From Chelydra serpentina (Eukaryota; Chordata; Testudines; Chelydridae), in NCBI GenBank assembly GCA_037349315.1, contig JBAIAC010000270.1, positions 188,501 to 252,500 on the forward strand: a DNA stretch of 64,000 bases, written 5' to 3'. Shown here piece by piece: positions 34,430-46,500 of this stretch (the first letter of the stretch is position 1; every line of letters starts with the position of its first letter). The notes beneath the pieces were generated by a model that did no database searches, was not told where the DNA came from, and saw only the letters and a list, made by a program, of their open reading frames with translations. Made by a program: the position numbers and the translations under genes.

Positions 34430-35330
34430 AGGGCTGAATCCCACCGGCAAGACGCCGTGGGGGGAGGAAACGTGCCGTGCTGACGCCCGGCGGGACACCC
34501 TGGCCCCCGTGCAAGAGCAGGTCCTAGAGACACGTTCCCGGTTCTGCCCCGAGGGACGGGGGCTGGCGAGCCCCGCTGTCACGCACCGGCGGGGCAGCCC
34601 TGCTCCCGCTGAGGGGCTCGGGAGAGCTCCGCGTGGCCCCGGCACGGCGCCTGGCCTAGGAACTGCCCCGCTGGGGCCGCCGCCAGGTACCTGTCGGACG
34701 CTCCCCCCGCGGGGGCCCGGCTGCCCGGCCGGGCAGGAGGGGGCCGGGGGCAGGCAGCAGCAGCAGCAGCAGCCCTGGGGGCTGGGTCAGGCTGGCATTG
34801 CTCGTGTCCGGCCAGCGCTCCAGCAGCTGCCAGCTCAGCCGCCTCATGCCAGCCGCGCTCCGTCCCCCGGCTCCTTCCTCTTCCTCGCTCTATGGTCTCC
34901 AGCTTGCCCCTCTGCACGCCGAACCCTGTCCGCTCCTCCGCGCTCTATGGTTCCGTGCGCATGCGCAGACCTCGTCCCCACAGCCGCCTCTCCCTCCCTA
35001 TGCTTCGTAGCCACGCCCCATCGCCCTCCCAATCCCGCGGCTGCAGTGCCGGGGCCCGGCGCGCGCCGGGCTGCAGCCCCCGCCCCGTGCCCAGGAGCCC
35101 GGCCGGCCGGATTCCGGGGAGGCTCGGCCAGACCAGCTCCCGTTACAGCGCAGCAGGGAGGGCGGCGTAGCGAACCGTCCCGCCCCACGGGCCGAGCTCT
35201 GGAGCTTAGGTGGCTTCTCGACCGGGAGCAATAGCTCCCGTCGCTGCCTCCTGCAGGGGCCCCTTGCTCGGCAGCTCCCCATACTGGCCGTGCCGGCCAC
35301 TGGGCTGGTTCCGTCAAGTTGGATGTTCCA
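34430..35330 (-). promoter_or_regulatory. CpG island, likely CHPF2 promoter and first untranslated exon
   Basis: GC- and CpG-dense sequence upstream of CHPF2. It contains the palindrome TGCGCATGCGCA at 34956-34967, an NRF1-type site, and a CAG run of six at 34755-34772. Long open frames here (for example 34170-35234) are composition artefacts without splice or homology support. Confidence 0.6.
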
Positions 35331-35690
35331 GGCCGTAATTCCTAGTACAGAATTCGTGGTGGGGGACAGCTACTGCGAGCAGCCGAGGCTGCCCTGTAGG
35401 TTGATAGAGCCTCGTTGGCCCCCATGAAGGCTCACAAAAGACAAGCAAGCGTTTTATGGGAATGGAATCCTGGCACACCTACACTCAGCAGGAAAATACC
35501 CCATTGCACTTTGCCAGCCCGTTTCTTCCTCCCCTGACCCTCTCTCCCTCTTCTCCCAAGGGAAGACACCAGTCCCATCTCCAGGTTTTTACTGAAAGCC
35601 TTTTGGGACAGGAACTGCCTTTTGTTTTAGGGTTGTACAGCAGCTGGCACTGAGGAGGTCTGGGTCCATAACAAGGGCTGGTAGGCACTA

Positions 35691-35979
35691 AGGGGTGGCC
35701 AACCTGAGCCTGAGAAGGAGCCAGAACTTACCAATGTACATTGCCAAAGAGCCACAGTAATAGTCAGCAGCCCTTCCCCCTGTCAGTTCCCCCGCCCTGC
35801 TCGCCCTGTTGATCAGCACCCCTCCCTCCCCATACCTCCATGGCAGGCTTGGGGGAAGGGGTGGGCAGAGAAGGGGGTTGAGCACTAGCTCCAGCCCCGG
35901 AGTCAGTGCCTATGCAATGAGCCGCATATTAATTTATGAAGAGCCACATGTGGCTCTGGAACCACAGGTTGGCCACCCT
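35691..35979. mobile_element. hAT-like MITE with AGGGKTGGCCAACCTG ends
   Basis: The left end AGGGGTGGCCAACCTG and the reverse complement of the right end (AGGGTGGCCAACCTG) form inverted repeats, with GCACTA on both sides (35685-35690 and 35980-35985). Internal GAGCCACA motifs recur near both ends. No coding capacity. Confidence 0.7.
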
Positions 35980-36359
35980 GCACTAAGCTAATGGAAATAA
36001 TTAATAATAATAAAGCAATGACAAGAAGCAAATACAGACTTGTACCTGACCCAAGAGGTGTCAATCTGCTGCCCCATATGACCCCATCCTGGGCATGTGG
36101 TAACCCCCTTCTACTGAGTTGTGGGGATCAGCTCTCTATGACCCCATCCTGGGTATGTGGTACCCTCCACACCCCAAGACGGCCTCCTGTTTCCCCTCTC
36201 CTGGGCATTGCCCTGACACCCACCAGCATTCAGGAATGATCAGTTTCACATTCATGAGACACATTGCCTGGGGTGGGTGGGGGAGGGGGGAACCAGTGCT
36301 TAATTACTAATGAAAAGTGCCAGAGCTCAAGAATTTTTTTACTTTCATAACTCACATGG

Positions 36360-36690
36360 TGCTGGGCTCTGAACTGCTGGGCCCAGCGGGGCCGGGGCTC
36401 TGAACTGCTCAGCCCGGAGCCGCCGGGGCTGGCGGTCCCAGGCCCTGCTCAGCCCAGAGGCGCCGGGGCTCTGACCTGCTCGGTCCGGAGGCGGCGGGCT
36501 GGGAACCGCAGGGCCCGGAGGCGGCGGGCTCTGACCTGCCGGAGCCGGCGGTCCCAGGCCCTGCTCAGCCCCGAGCTGGGAACCGCAGGGCCCGGAGCCG
36601 GCGGTCCCAGGCCCTGCTCAGCCCCGAGGCGCCGGGCTGGGAACCGCAGGGCCCGGAGCCGGCGGTCCCAGGCCCTGCCAGGCTCTGGCG
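36360..36690. repeat. GC-rich tandem repeat immediately upstream of ABCF2 promoter
   Basis: Recurring GGTCCCAGGCCCTGCTCAGCCC and CTGGGAACCGCAGGGCCC-type segments at roughly 55-65-bp spacing, three to five imperfect copies. It contributes CpGs next to the ABCF2 promoter. Confidence 0.75.
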
Positions 36691-36759
36691 CAGATGCTGC
36701 ACTGTGGGGGCAGCTGCGGGCACGGCTAGGCCTCTATTGGGGAGGGCCGTGGGGCTCGG

Positions 36760-36966
36760 CGCGGTGCATGCTGGGAGTCCGAGGCCCGTCGGGGCCAGTC
36801 TCTTCCGGCGATGGCGGGACTCTGTTTCCCAGAGTGTCGTGAGGCCCGGCGAGCAGTGACGTGTCACGTGGCGATTGGCGGTAGGGCCGGAGGGGGCGGA
36901 GCGTGCGCACGCGGCGGCAGCTGTTCTGTTGCGACAGACGGGAAAGCGCGGAGGAGCCGGGTGGCG
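36760..36966 (+). promoter_or_regulatory. ABCF2 core promoter and untranslated exon 1
   Basis: Clustered promoter motifs: GCATGCTGGGAGT (36766) and ACTCTGTTTCCCAGAGTG (36819-36836), both ZNF143/SBS-like; TGACGTG (36857); an E-box CACGTG (36865-36870); an inverted CCAAT box ATTGG (36874-36878); and a GC box (36892-36899). A donor-like GGCGG/GTGAGG follows at 36966/36967, and an acceptor TTTTGCAG ends at 37486, 26 bases before the ATG. This supports an untranslated first exon ending at about 36966. No TATA box. Confidence 0.65.
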
Positions 36967-37512
36967 GGTGAGGCGAGGAGTTGCCGGGGCCTTGCCGGCA
37001 TCTGGCCGCTGCTGTCCCGCCGCCTCCGGGCGAGCTGTGGCCCGGCCCGGCCTCGGAGCCGGGCGTCAGCGGCGGCCTTGCGGGCCGGCGCCTCCCGGCA
37101 GCTGCTCCGCGAGATCGGAGCCAACGCGCTTGGGGCCGGCGCCCCTCACCGCGGCGCCGCGCCGCCAGCAGCTGCGCTCTGGCCCTTGTAGCCCGCGGGC
37201 TGCCGGCCACGTCCCGGCCCTGGCCGCGCCGATCTGGGGGCCCTGGCGCCCCGCGGGCTTGTCGGCTCCGGGCCCTTCTCGGGGGGCTGCGGGTGACCTC
37301 GGAGGAGTAGGGGGTGATGGCCTCGCTCTGAGCCCTAAAGCGGCGGGGACCCGCAACCCAGGAGTAACTGCGAGTAGCCCAGGGGGTGTAACTTGTAATG
37401 GAAGCCCAGGAAAGGGACTCAGCCCCAGGGTCTGTGCCGGGCTTCGGCTTCTCTCTAATGGGGTCTTCTTCCTCTTCCTTTTGCAGCTGTACTAGAGCTG
37501 TGACCCGTAACC

Positions 37513-40500
37513 ATGCCCTCTGATCTGGCCAAGAAGAAGGCAGCCAAGAAGAAAGAGGCAGCCAAAGCTCGCCAGCGGCCAAAGAAAACCCCCGAGGAGA
37601 ATGGGGATGCTGAGTTTGAGCAACAGGAGATGAAGAATGAGGAGGCCAATGGGACAGAAGAGTCAGGTGAGAAAGGAGCATCTTGTGTTGGACTCTTTCC
37701 TTTTCCTGGGTCGCTAGGCTCATCAGGTGCCTCCCAGCTCAGCACCGTCTGTGCTGCCAGTGCTTAATTGCACCAGGGCTTGGCAGTTCAGAGCCCGGCA
37801 CCTCTGGGCTTGCTGCATCAGTTATGGATGTAAAAAAACTGCTTGAGCCCCTAATTAAGCACGGTGTGCTGCTCTCTTGCAGCTTGGGTTTCCTCCAGCT
37901 GAATGGTTCAAGGAACCCTCCACTTCTGTGTAGGTCAGATGCTGGCATCTGAGTTATTTGGCAGAATTTCCACCATATTGTATCTTATGAAGCTAGCTTG
38001 GCTGCCTGTACGTGTGCTTCTGTCTCAGGAGCATCAAAGACAATAAAGACTGATAGATAGCAAAGGTGCTGAACTGGGTTACTCTAGAAACTAGCCCCAG
38101 GGTATTAGACCCCTATCAGTGAAAATATCTCAGATCCTTAACTCATGCTGTACTCTGATAATACGCTGTCCAAAACCGCCATCTATATCTAACTGGTAAG
38201 AAGGCTCCCTCCATTTCCCTTGGACTGTAATCTGGATGCAGTTCATGGGTTTGTCACCCATAGGCAAGACTACAGCAACTCTTCCTACCTGGGTGTAGAT
38301 TAGGGCCTTGTCTACACTAAAGGGAAATGTCGATCTAAACTACGCAACTTGAGTTTCATGAATAGCGTAACTCAAATCAACATAGCTTAGATCTATTTAC
38401 CGCGGGGTCCACACTACGCGATCTTGACTCTTCTCGATCAGGTGGAGTAGAGGAGTCCACGGGAGAGCGATCGGAGGTCAATTTAGCAGGTCTTCACTAG
38501 ACCCACTAAATCAACCGCTGATGCATCAATCGTCGGAGCGTGGATCCTCCAGTAAGGGTAGACAAGCCCTGAGACCTTGCAGAGTATCAACAGATGGTGC
38601 TGTTGTGGCAGCATGCCACAGAAGCAGACGTATTGCAGACTTCCATGGCAGTTGCTTTGACCTGCACTGGTTCTCCGCCACTACTGGAACCACTCTGGGG
38701 TTTGGGGTTTCTTATTTTAAGTCTATTGACATATAGGCCTGAGCTGTGTTTAACTGTCTCTTTATGGGATGTATCTGGCACAGTAAGACTAGCAGAGTTT
38801 GGATAGGTTGATGGGAGAGACCCTTCCAATAGAGGACCTTTTGGCCTGGTATTCTCTCGTAGAGGAAACGGAAGATTCCTATCTTTGCTGTAGTGTGTTG
38901 ACTTCACAACAGATGTGGAGCAGGAGGAAACAGGGTTCTTCTAGAGGTGGTATGCCAGCAGGGCCGTAACCTGGGTGGGGCCAGCAGGGCAGCTGCCCAG
39001 GGCACAAAGCTGTGGGGGTGGAAAAATGACAGAAAAAACCATTAGGGGTCGCAAATGTGTTTGCTCAACTCAGGCTCTAAAATGCCTAGTTCTATTTCTG
39101 TATGCCAGGCAGTCATGGTACCTGAGGGCGAGAATCCCTTGGAGTAAGGCTGGACCTGTAAAGGATCCTTCTTTTCTGTATAGTTGCCTGGGACCACCCC
39201 ACATCTGTGTAACATGCAAAGAGATGCTGGGGGAATAAATCTGTTAGAGGTACCATCGTCCAGTGGTCAGGGCACTACACTGGGACCTGAGAGACTTGGG
39301 TTCTATTACTGGTTCTGCCACTGACCTGCCCTGTGATCTTGGGCAAGTCACTCCCTCTCCAGTCTCATCCCCCTCCCACCTTTTATCTGTCTGGTTGACC
39401 AAGCAAAGTGAGACCTAATGCTCAACGGCGTTTCTGCCTGTCTGTAATGTGGTAACTTTTGAAGACCACATCTGATCAATTCCAAAACTTCAGGGAATGT
39501 TCTGGGCATCAGTGGGAAGAACCCTATTGATTTTGCTGACAGTTGGAAAACCGGAACATCTGGAAAGCCTGATTTCCGTACAGTGCCCCCTATGGTGCTG
39601 CAGGCATAGGAACACCTTGACATCAGAGGTAATTCAGCCAGTCATTACTCTCTCTCACCAATTCATTTGCATACTTCAATCCCATTGGGTGAACTGAATC
39701 AGCAAATTAAACTGCACTAACCATGGTGACTCTGCCTGCTTAGCTGAGCAAGAGAGCTGCCTCTTGTCCTGGGGAACAGTGTTTGGGCAGGGGCAGACCC
39801 CCACATCATTTTGGGTGCTGGGGACAGAGTGAGGGCTGCCATGGGGACTCTGGGTTAGTCCTTGTCTTTTGGCCTGTCTCCGCGCACAGAGATAGATGCT
39901 TTGACGAAGGAGCTGGAGGACTTTGAGCTGAAGAAAGCAGCTGCTCGCGCTGTCACTGGGGTGCTGGCCTCCCACCCCAACAGCACTGACGTGCACATCA
40001 TTAACCTCTCGCTGACCTTCCACGGCCAGGAGCTGCTGAGCGACACCAAACTCGAGCTGAACTCAGGGCGTCGCTATGGGCTCATCGGGCTCAATGGGAT
40101 AGGTGAGATTGGGGGGTGCTGTGTGCATGTGGGGACAGAGCTTCTCAGTGCTGGTTTGGGGAAACAATGCTCTGGGAGGGGGTCAATGAACTGGTGGTGA
40201 GCTGCAGGATGCAAAACCTCAGTGATGCTGGAGAGAGGTGCCCCCCGAGCAGGAAAAAACAGAGTGAGACTCAGCCGGGGAAGTGCAGCAAATACACCTG
40301 GGGCACCTGCCCTCACCCCAGGGAGATCCATGGGGGAGTAAAATGGGGGGGAAGGAAGTTAGATGGATTTGCATTGCAGCTTTGCGTTGTGTATTTAGCA
40401 GCATCAGTGTCACAGTGCAGGGAGGTCATGGTGACCATGGTTCCCTTCTTAAAATCCTGCCCTCTCTTGGCTTCTGTGACTCTGTCCTCTCCTGGTTCTA

Positions 40501-43500
40501 TGCCTACCTCTCTAATGGAGGATCCTCCTCTGCCTTCTAACGGCTCTGTCCTTGGTCCCTCCTCTTCTCTCTCTCCACCTTATTTCTAGGTAATCTCATA
40601 TGCAAACACAAATTCACCTACTATCTCTGTGTGGATGATTCACTGCTCTACTCCAGACCTGTCTCCTTCTGTCCAAGCTTAAAACCTCAGTCTGTCTCTT
40701 TGACATCTCCTTGTGGATGTCTAGCCATCAGCTCGAGCTTATGGGTAAAACAGAGCTCCTAGTCACCCTCCCTGCTATCTTCTTTCCTGATCACTATGGA
40801 CAACACCACCCCCTTGCCTATCACTAATACCCATAACCTGGGAGTCACATTCGAGTCAGACCTCTCTCTAGGTCTTCATGTCCAGGCTGTATCTAAATCT
40901 GTCTGATTCTTTCTACATAATATGTAAGATACGGTCTTTCCTATCCATCCACACAGCTAAAATTCTCTTCCAAGCTCTCAGCATCTCGCTTCTTGATTAC
41001 TGAAACATCCATCTCTCTGTTCATGACAAATGCAGTGTTGCCCCACTAATACCTGTTCATGATACTGCTACAAAGATCGTTTTCCTAGCCTGTCACTTTG
41101 ACCATGTCAGCCGTCTCTTTAAATCCCTCCACTGACTCCCCCTTCTCTATCATCTCAAACATAAACTGCTTGTCTTCACTTTCAAGGCTCTTCATAGTTA
41201 GTCCCAGCTCCATCTATCATTTCTCTGTTTGATGCTTACCTCTGATCAGTCGATGCCAGCCTCCAGTGCCCACTTGTTACATTTTCTAACACCTTTGTGC
41301 TTTCTCCCAGGCTGCCCCACATGCTTGGGAGGTGCTCCCCATAAATATCTGCAGAGCTACCTCCTTATCTACTTTCCAGACTATCCTTAAAACTGTCCTT
41401 TCCAATGATCCTACATAAAACTTGACCGTTAGTCTGCTAGTGTGCAGAGACCACTGCCTGTCATGCTGACCAATATTGTCTCATTGTTTCCTCGTACTCC
41501 CGTCTGTACCTATCTGTTGTTTCTTGCCTTGCACTTCGACTGTGAGCCCCTCGGGGCTGGGACTGTCTTTTTGTTCTGTTTGTACAGTACCCAGCACAGT
41601 AGGTTCCTGATTTATGAGTAGGGCTCCTAGATACCATGGTAATTCACATAGTAATAACTGCACTCGCTTCCAATGCCAGACAGTAACAGGAGGGTGTTTG
41701 CTTACCTGCCTGCCCATAGGAAAGTCCATGCTCCTGTCTGCTATCGGGAAGCGGGAAGTGCCAATCCCAGAGCACATTGACATCTATCACCTGACCCGGG
41801 AGATGCCCCCTAGCGAGAAGACACCACTACAGTGTGTGATGGAGGTGGATACGGAGAGGGCCATGCTGGAGCGGGAAGCTGAGCGGCTGGCTCACGAGGA
41901 TGGTAATGCTCAAGGGGGGTTCATGTAGGGAAGGAATCCCCCTCGGGGAAGGGCCTTTTCACCAGGCTCTTCACCAAAGCTTTCATGGGGCATGAAGCCT
42001 GACTCTGCTGCCCAGCTCTAGCTGAAGACTTCTGGGGAGCACTGCTCCTTCTCCAGCAACACAATAGCTCCTTCCATTCAAACTAGAGTGGAGCTTGCTC
42101 CCCTGCAGCTTGCTGTGGGGTCTCTGCCTTGGGAGGGGGTTTGGGAACCAGGGGGAAGAGAGGTAACCCCTAGCCGCTGCAGGCAGCGGTGAGGAGGGAC
42201 ATTAGTGGAGAGTGGGACACTGGTGGGACTCGGATTGGTGGGGTGCTGGCGCAGGTGCTGACTGGCAGAGTCTTCTCTCGCAGCGGAGTGTGAGAAGCTG
42301 ATGGAGCTGTATGAGCGTCTGGAGGAGCTAGACGCCGATAAGGCAGAGGTGCGGGCCTCACGGATCCTGTACGGTTTGGGGTTCACTCCAGCCATGCAGA
42401 GGAAGAAGCTGAAAGATTTTAGTGGCGGCTGGCGAATGAGGGTGGCTCTCTCCAGGTGAGTGCTACACTAAGTGTTCCCTCCCTGGGGGCTCCCCTCTTC
42501 TGTTCCAGGCTGCTACAGTGGAGGCCCAGAGATCTCTGGGTAGGTGGTGGGAGTTGCTTTCTGGACATCCACCCTCCAAGCTGGGCTTGGGGAAACCTCT
42601 ATTCACTACTTCTCTCCTTCTGGCCTCTGCAGAGCTCTCTTCATTCGGCCGTTCATGCTGCTGCTGGACGAGCCCACAAACCACCTGGACCTGGATGCCT
42701 GTGTGTGGCTGGAAGAGGAGCTGAAAACGTAAGCGTGGCTGGAGACAGCTGTTGCTGTGCTCTGGTGCCTGTGCACCCTGCTAGGGCATCCCAGTGCAGC
42801 TCGCTCCCTGGAGCAATCGCTCCCGGCAGCTGTTCTGTAGGTGCCACCTGTGAACATGCCTGTTTGCATTATGGTGGCACTGCGGGCCCATTGTGCTGGG
42901 TGCTGAATGGACAGTAGGAGAGTCCATGCCCAAAAGGACCCTCGATGGGAGGCATTACTGAATTAGTGTTTCCCATGGAGCAGACTAGGCCCTCCAAAAA
43001 GTGTGTATTGGGGCCTCTTTCCTGTCCATTCTGCCCAATTGTGGGGAGGGATCATCCTCTTTCCTGGGACTGGGCCCAGCAGCTTTCCCTAAAGCTCTTG
43101 CAGCACCTGGCTCTCTGTAATGGGAGGGAATCCAGAGTGGTTCTTAGTGCACGTTAATCCCTCCTGGTCCCTGGCAGGGCTGCCAGCCTAGGAGTCTCAT
43201 CCCAGTTGGGCCTCTAATAGCCCTGTGTGGTGCTGCAGGTTCAAACGGATCCTTGTGCTGATCTCCCACTCCCAGGACTTCCTGAATGGCATCTGCACCA
43301 ACATCATCCACATGCACAACCGCAAACTGAAGTATTACACGGTGAGTGAATGTGGCCAGGTGTGACAAGCTCCTGGGATGGGGAGGAGGAGACCCTTGTT
43401 AAGGCCACCGACTCCATTCCAGGGCAGGAATGTGCAGTCTAGAGAGCACACGCTTTCAAAAGGCCTGGGCAGCTTGCTTCAGCTATGTGCAGGGAGAGCG

Positions 43501-46500
43501 TGGCCTTTGAGAGCTGTCGCATGGTCTGTGGTCTCTCCCTCCAGGGGAATTATGATCAGTACGTGAAGACCCGGCTGGAGCTGGAAGAAAATCAGATGAA
43601 GCGTTTCCATTGGGAGCAGGATCAGATTTCCCACATGAAGGTATCTATTTAACTGGACTGCAGTTCTCAGTCTTCCCCCACATGCAGTTGCCGCGAGCTA
43701 ATCCCTTGTCTCATTACAGAATTACATTGCACGATTCGGTCATGGCAGTGCCAAGCTGGCCAGGCAGGCCCAAAGCAAAGAGAAGACCCTTCAGAAAATG
43801 ATGGCTTCTGGGTTAACAGAGAGGGTAGTGAATGATAAGGTAGGATGGAGAAGCGGGACTGTCTGTGGAAGACAAGGACTATAAATATGGCTGGAGAAGT
43901 AAAATGAGCTGCAGCTGGGAATAATCATCAGAGCTGGAAGCAGGAATGGGGGAGGGGAGGGAAGCAGTAAATGGGGCACCAGCTCTAACAGAAGACTGGC
44001 CAAAGGAGAATGCATGTGGGGCTACTATACAGAGGCTTCTTGTCCCAGCAGGGGGGAGGAGGCTTGTCCATCCCTCCCAAGAGATCCAAAGCAAAGCAAC
44101 GAATGCTGAATGGCTTGGGGGGTGAGGGAACAGCCCCTCTCTTCAGCTGAAGGATTAAAGTGGGGTGGAGACATGAACACACCTACCCCGCAAAGGAAGC
44201 AGAATGGGTAGGCAGTCGCCGGCAATGGGCTGAATGTCACAGCAAACCTCCTGCTAGTGAGATACAGGCCTCCTTGACCTGATGACCGTTGGGTGCAACT
44301 TGTAAGGCTGCTCCCTGGCATCATAGTACCTCTGGGTGTCAGGGATGCAGGCAGCTGCTCCTCCATACTTGGAAGCCGAGTCATATTGGAACTGCAGGGC
44401 TCCCCTGGTCCCCTGGCCGGGGCAGGAACTTAACATGGGGATGTGTTTTGTTCCCAGACTCTGTCGTTTTATTTCCCACCGTGTGGGAAAATCCCCCCTC
44501 CTGTCATCATGGTGCAGAATGTTAGCTTCAAGTACATGAAGGATGGGGTGAGTATTCTCTGTTCCCAGGCACACTCAGTGCTGTGCTTGCCGGGATTGCA
44601 TGACGATATCCCCCTCCCCTTGTTGGGGCCCTGGGGCCACTGGCCCAGCTTCCCCATCAGGCTGTAGCATGGGGAGGGGCTCAGCTCTTGCAGTTGTGGC
44701 TGATCAGAAGTGCCCAAGCTGGGCCTGCTTGTCACAGCTTCCCAAGTGCTTTGGGGGGTGACCCCTCTCATGATCTCCCCTGTGGATTGCAGCCCTGGAT
44801 CTATAATAACCTGGAGTTCGGGATCGACCTGGACACACGCGTGGCACTTGTGGGACCCAATGGTGCTGGGAAGTCAACGCTGCTGAAACTGCTCACAGGA
44901 GAGGTATGCTCCCTGTATGGCTGCCTGCCCTGCCCTTCTCTTCCCCACCCCCACAGCCCCTGTGTCACCCACAGGGCTGGATAGTGCCCCAAACCCTTCC
45001 TTGTACAGAGCCTCTGCTTTATTATTGTAGGTGGAACACATGGGGCCAAAGAGTCAAAGATGAACACAAAGATGACTGGGTCATGTTAACAATATTAAAC
45101 CGTTTCAAACAAGGTTGGGGGCCTTGTATACATAGACTTCAGCCTGCTTAGTACCATGGTAATCATCGTTAAAAAAATTTAAGCTTTCTATTAAAGATAC
45201 AGAAAAGGAAGGAAAACAGTGAAAGCATTTGAAATATAAAGTATTAAATAAGGCTTTAATTTTAACAACATTTCTTGTTCCCTTTCCTTTTAGCTGGAGA
45301 GAGATTTTAGAAAACCCTTGTTTGACAGTCTTGTAGATGGTATTAAAGCTAGTAATAACTTTTCCCCCAAAAGGAGAGAAATTAGTTGAAATGGGCTGAA
45401 ACTGTTGTTGTTAAAGTTCAATCCCATTTCCTGGAAAACAAAACAAGACAAACACTCACAAAGGGGAAAGAAAAGAACAGCAAAGATAGAAAGTGCAGCG
45501 TCTGTCTCTGATGTTGGCATTCACTTGTAACTTCACTGCTGGAAAAACACAGGCAGAGAACATGGTCTAATCAGCTGCTCCAAGACTTGTCAATCTTGTA
45601 CCAGCATCAGGCTATGCAGGGCACTGCATTTAGCTACCTTTTCCTGGTCACACGCTTAAAACAATGTTGCAAAATATACAGTCTTGGCTGGATAAGCAAG
45701 ACTTGTATTAGACAGAAGGAAAAAGGAGAGGGATAGGAAAGAGAAGAAATAAGGTGGAGAAGGAAGAGGATACAAGGGGGAAGGATGAGTGACAGTCTCA
45801 CATCCCAGGTGTTTTTTTAGGATTAAGCTGGAACTGGTGGTGTCATCTGGCTCCATCTCTCTGGCCTGATCTGATCAGGACATCTTTCAGGATTAGGATG
45901 AAGAAAGTCCAGGTCCCAGGAGATATTGGGGGTGGCAGCTATGATGGTGAAGCTGGTGCCTTTCCTTTCTCTAGTTTTCCAGTCAGCCAGCATTGCGGTA
46001 GCCAGATTTCCTCTCCAATGTCTTTTTCTTTTAAAAACCCCAAAAGGGGAGGTGTGGGTGGAATAGCCCATTTCTCGTTATTTTGCCTACTGATTAGGCC
46101 TAATTTCTGACACACCAGTTTTGCTTCCCGGATTTTTCAGTTCCACCCTTCTCTTGTTTACAGAGCTTGATTTTAACACAGTCCCTGAGTTGTATCAGAA
46201 GACCTTTTGTTTGGACTAATTCAGTCTTTCGTCCCATCAACACTCACTGTTATAGGTTATTGTGACACTGTGTAAACGTTTATCCACTTTCCCAGAGTTG
46301 AGCTCACAATTAGAATAAATTTGTAGGCCCAATTATTACAACGCATGAACCCTTCACTGACCCCAGGAAGCGTGTCCCCTCCCCTCCTCTGTAAAATAGG
46401 GTTGCGGGAGGGGAGAAGTGATAAGGGCATGGTTCATTCCTGCCACACCCACTCAAGCCAGCAGTCCCAGCTGTCTCCCATCGGCTGGAGCAGGATAACA

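Noticed and set aside
34170..35317. 354-codon plus-strand frame and several minus-strand frames in the CpG island
   Set aside because: GC-rich composition removes stop codons; no homology or splice support.
36734..37723. 329-codon minus-strand frame across the ABCF2 promoter
   Set aside because: Runs antisense through the promoter and ABCF2 exon 1; no domain and explained by GC content.
39243..39330. Possible second tRNA gene
   Set aside because: B-box-like motif belongs to a MIR-like SINE with its characteristic core phrase downstream.
41614..41928. 104-codon frame starting upstream of ABCF2 exon 3 as a separate gene
   Set aside because: It is ABCF2 exon 3 (41720-41902) read through both flanking splice sites.
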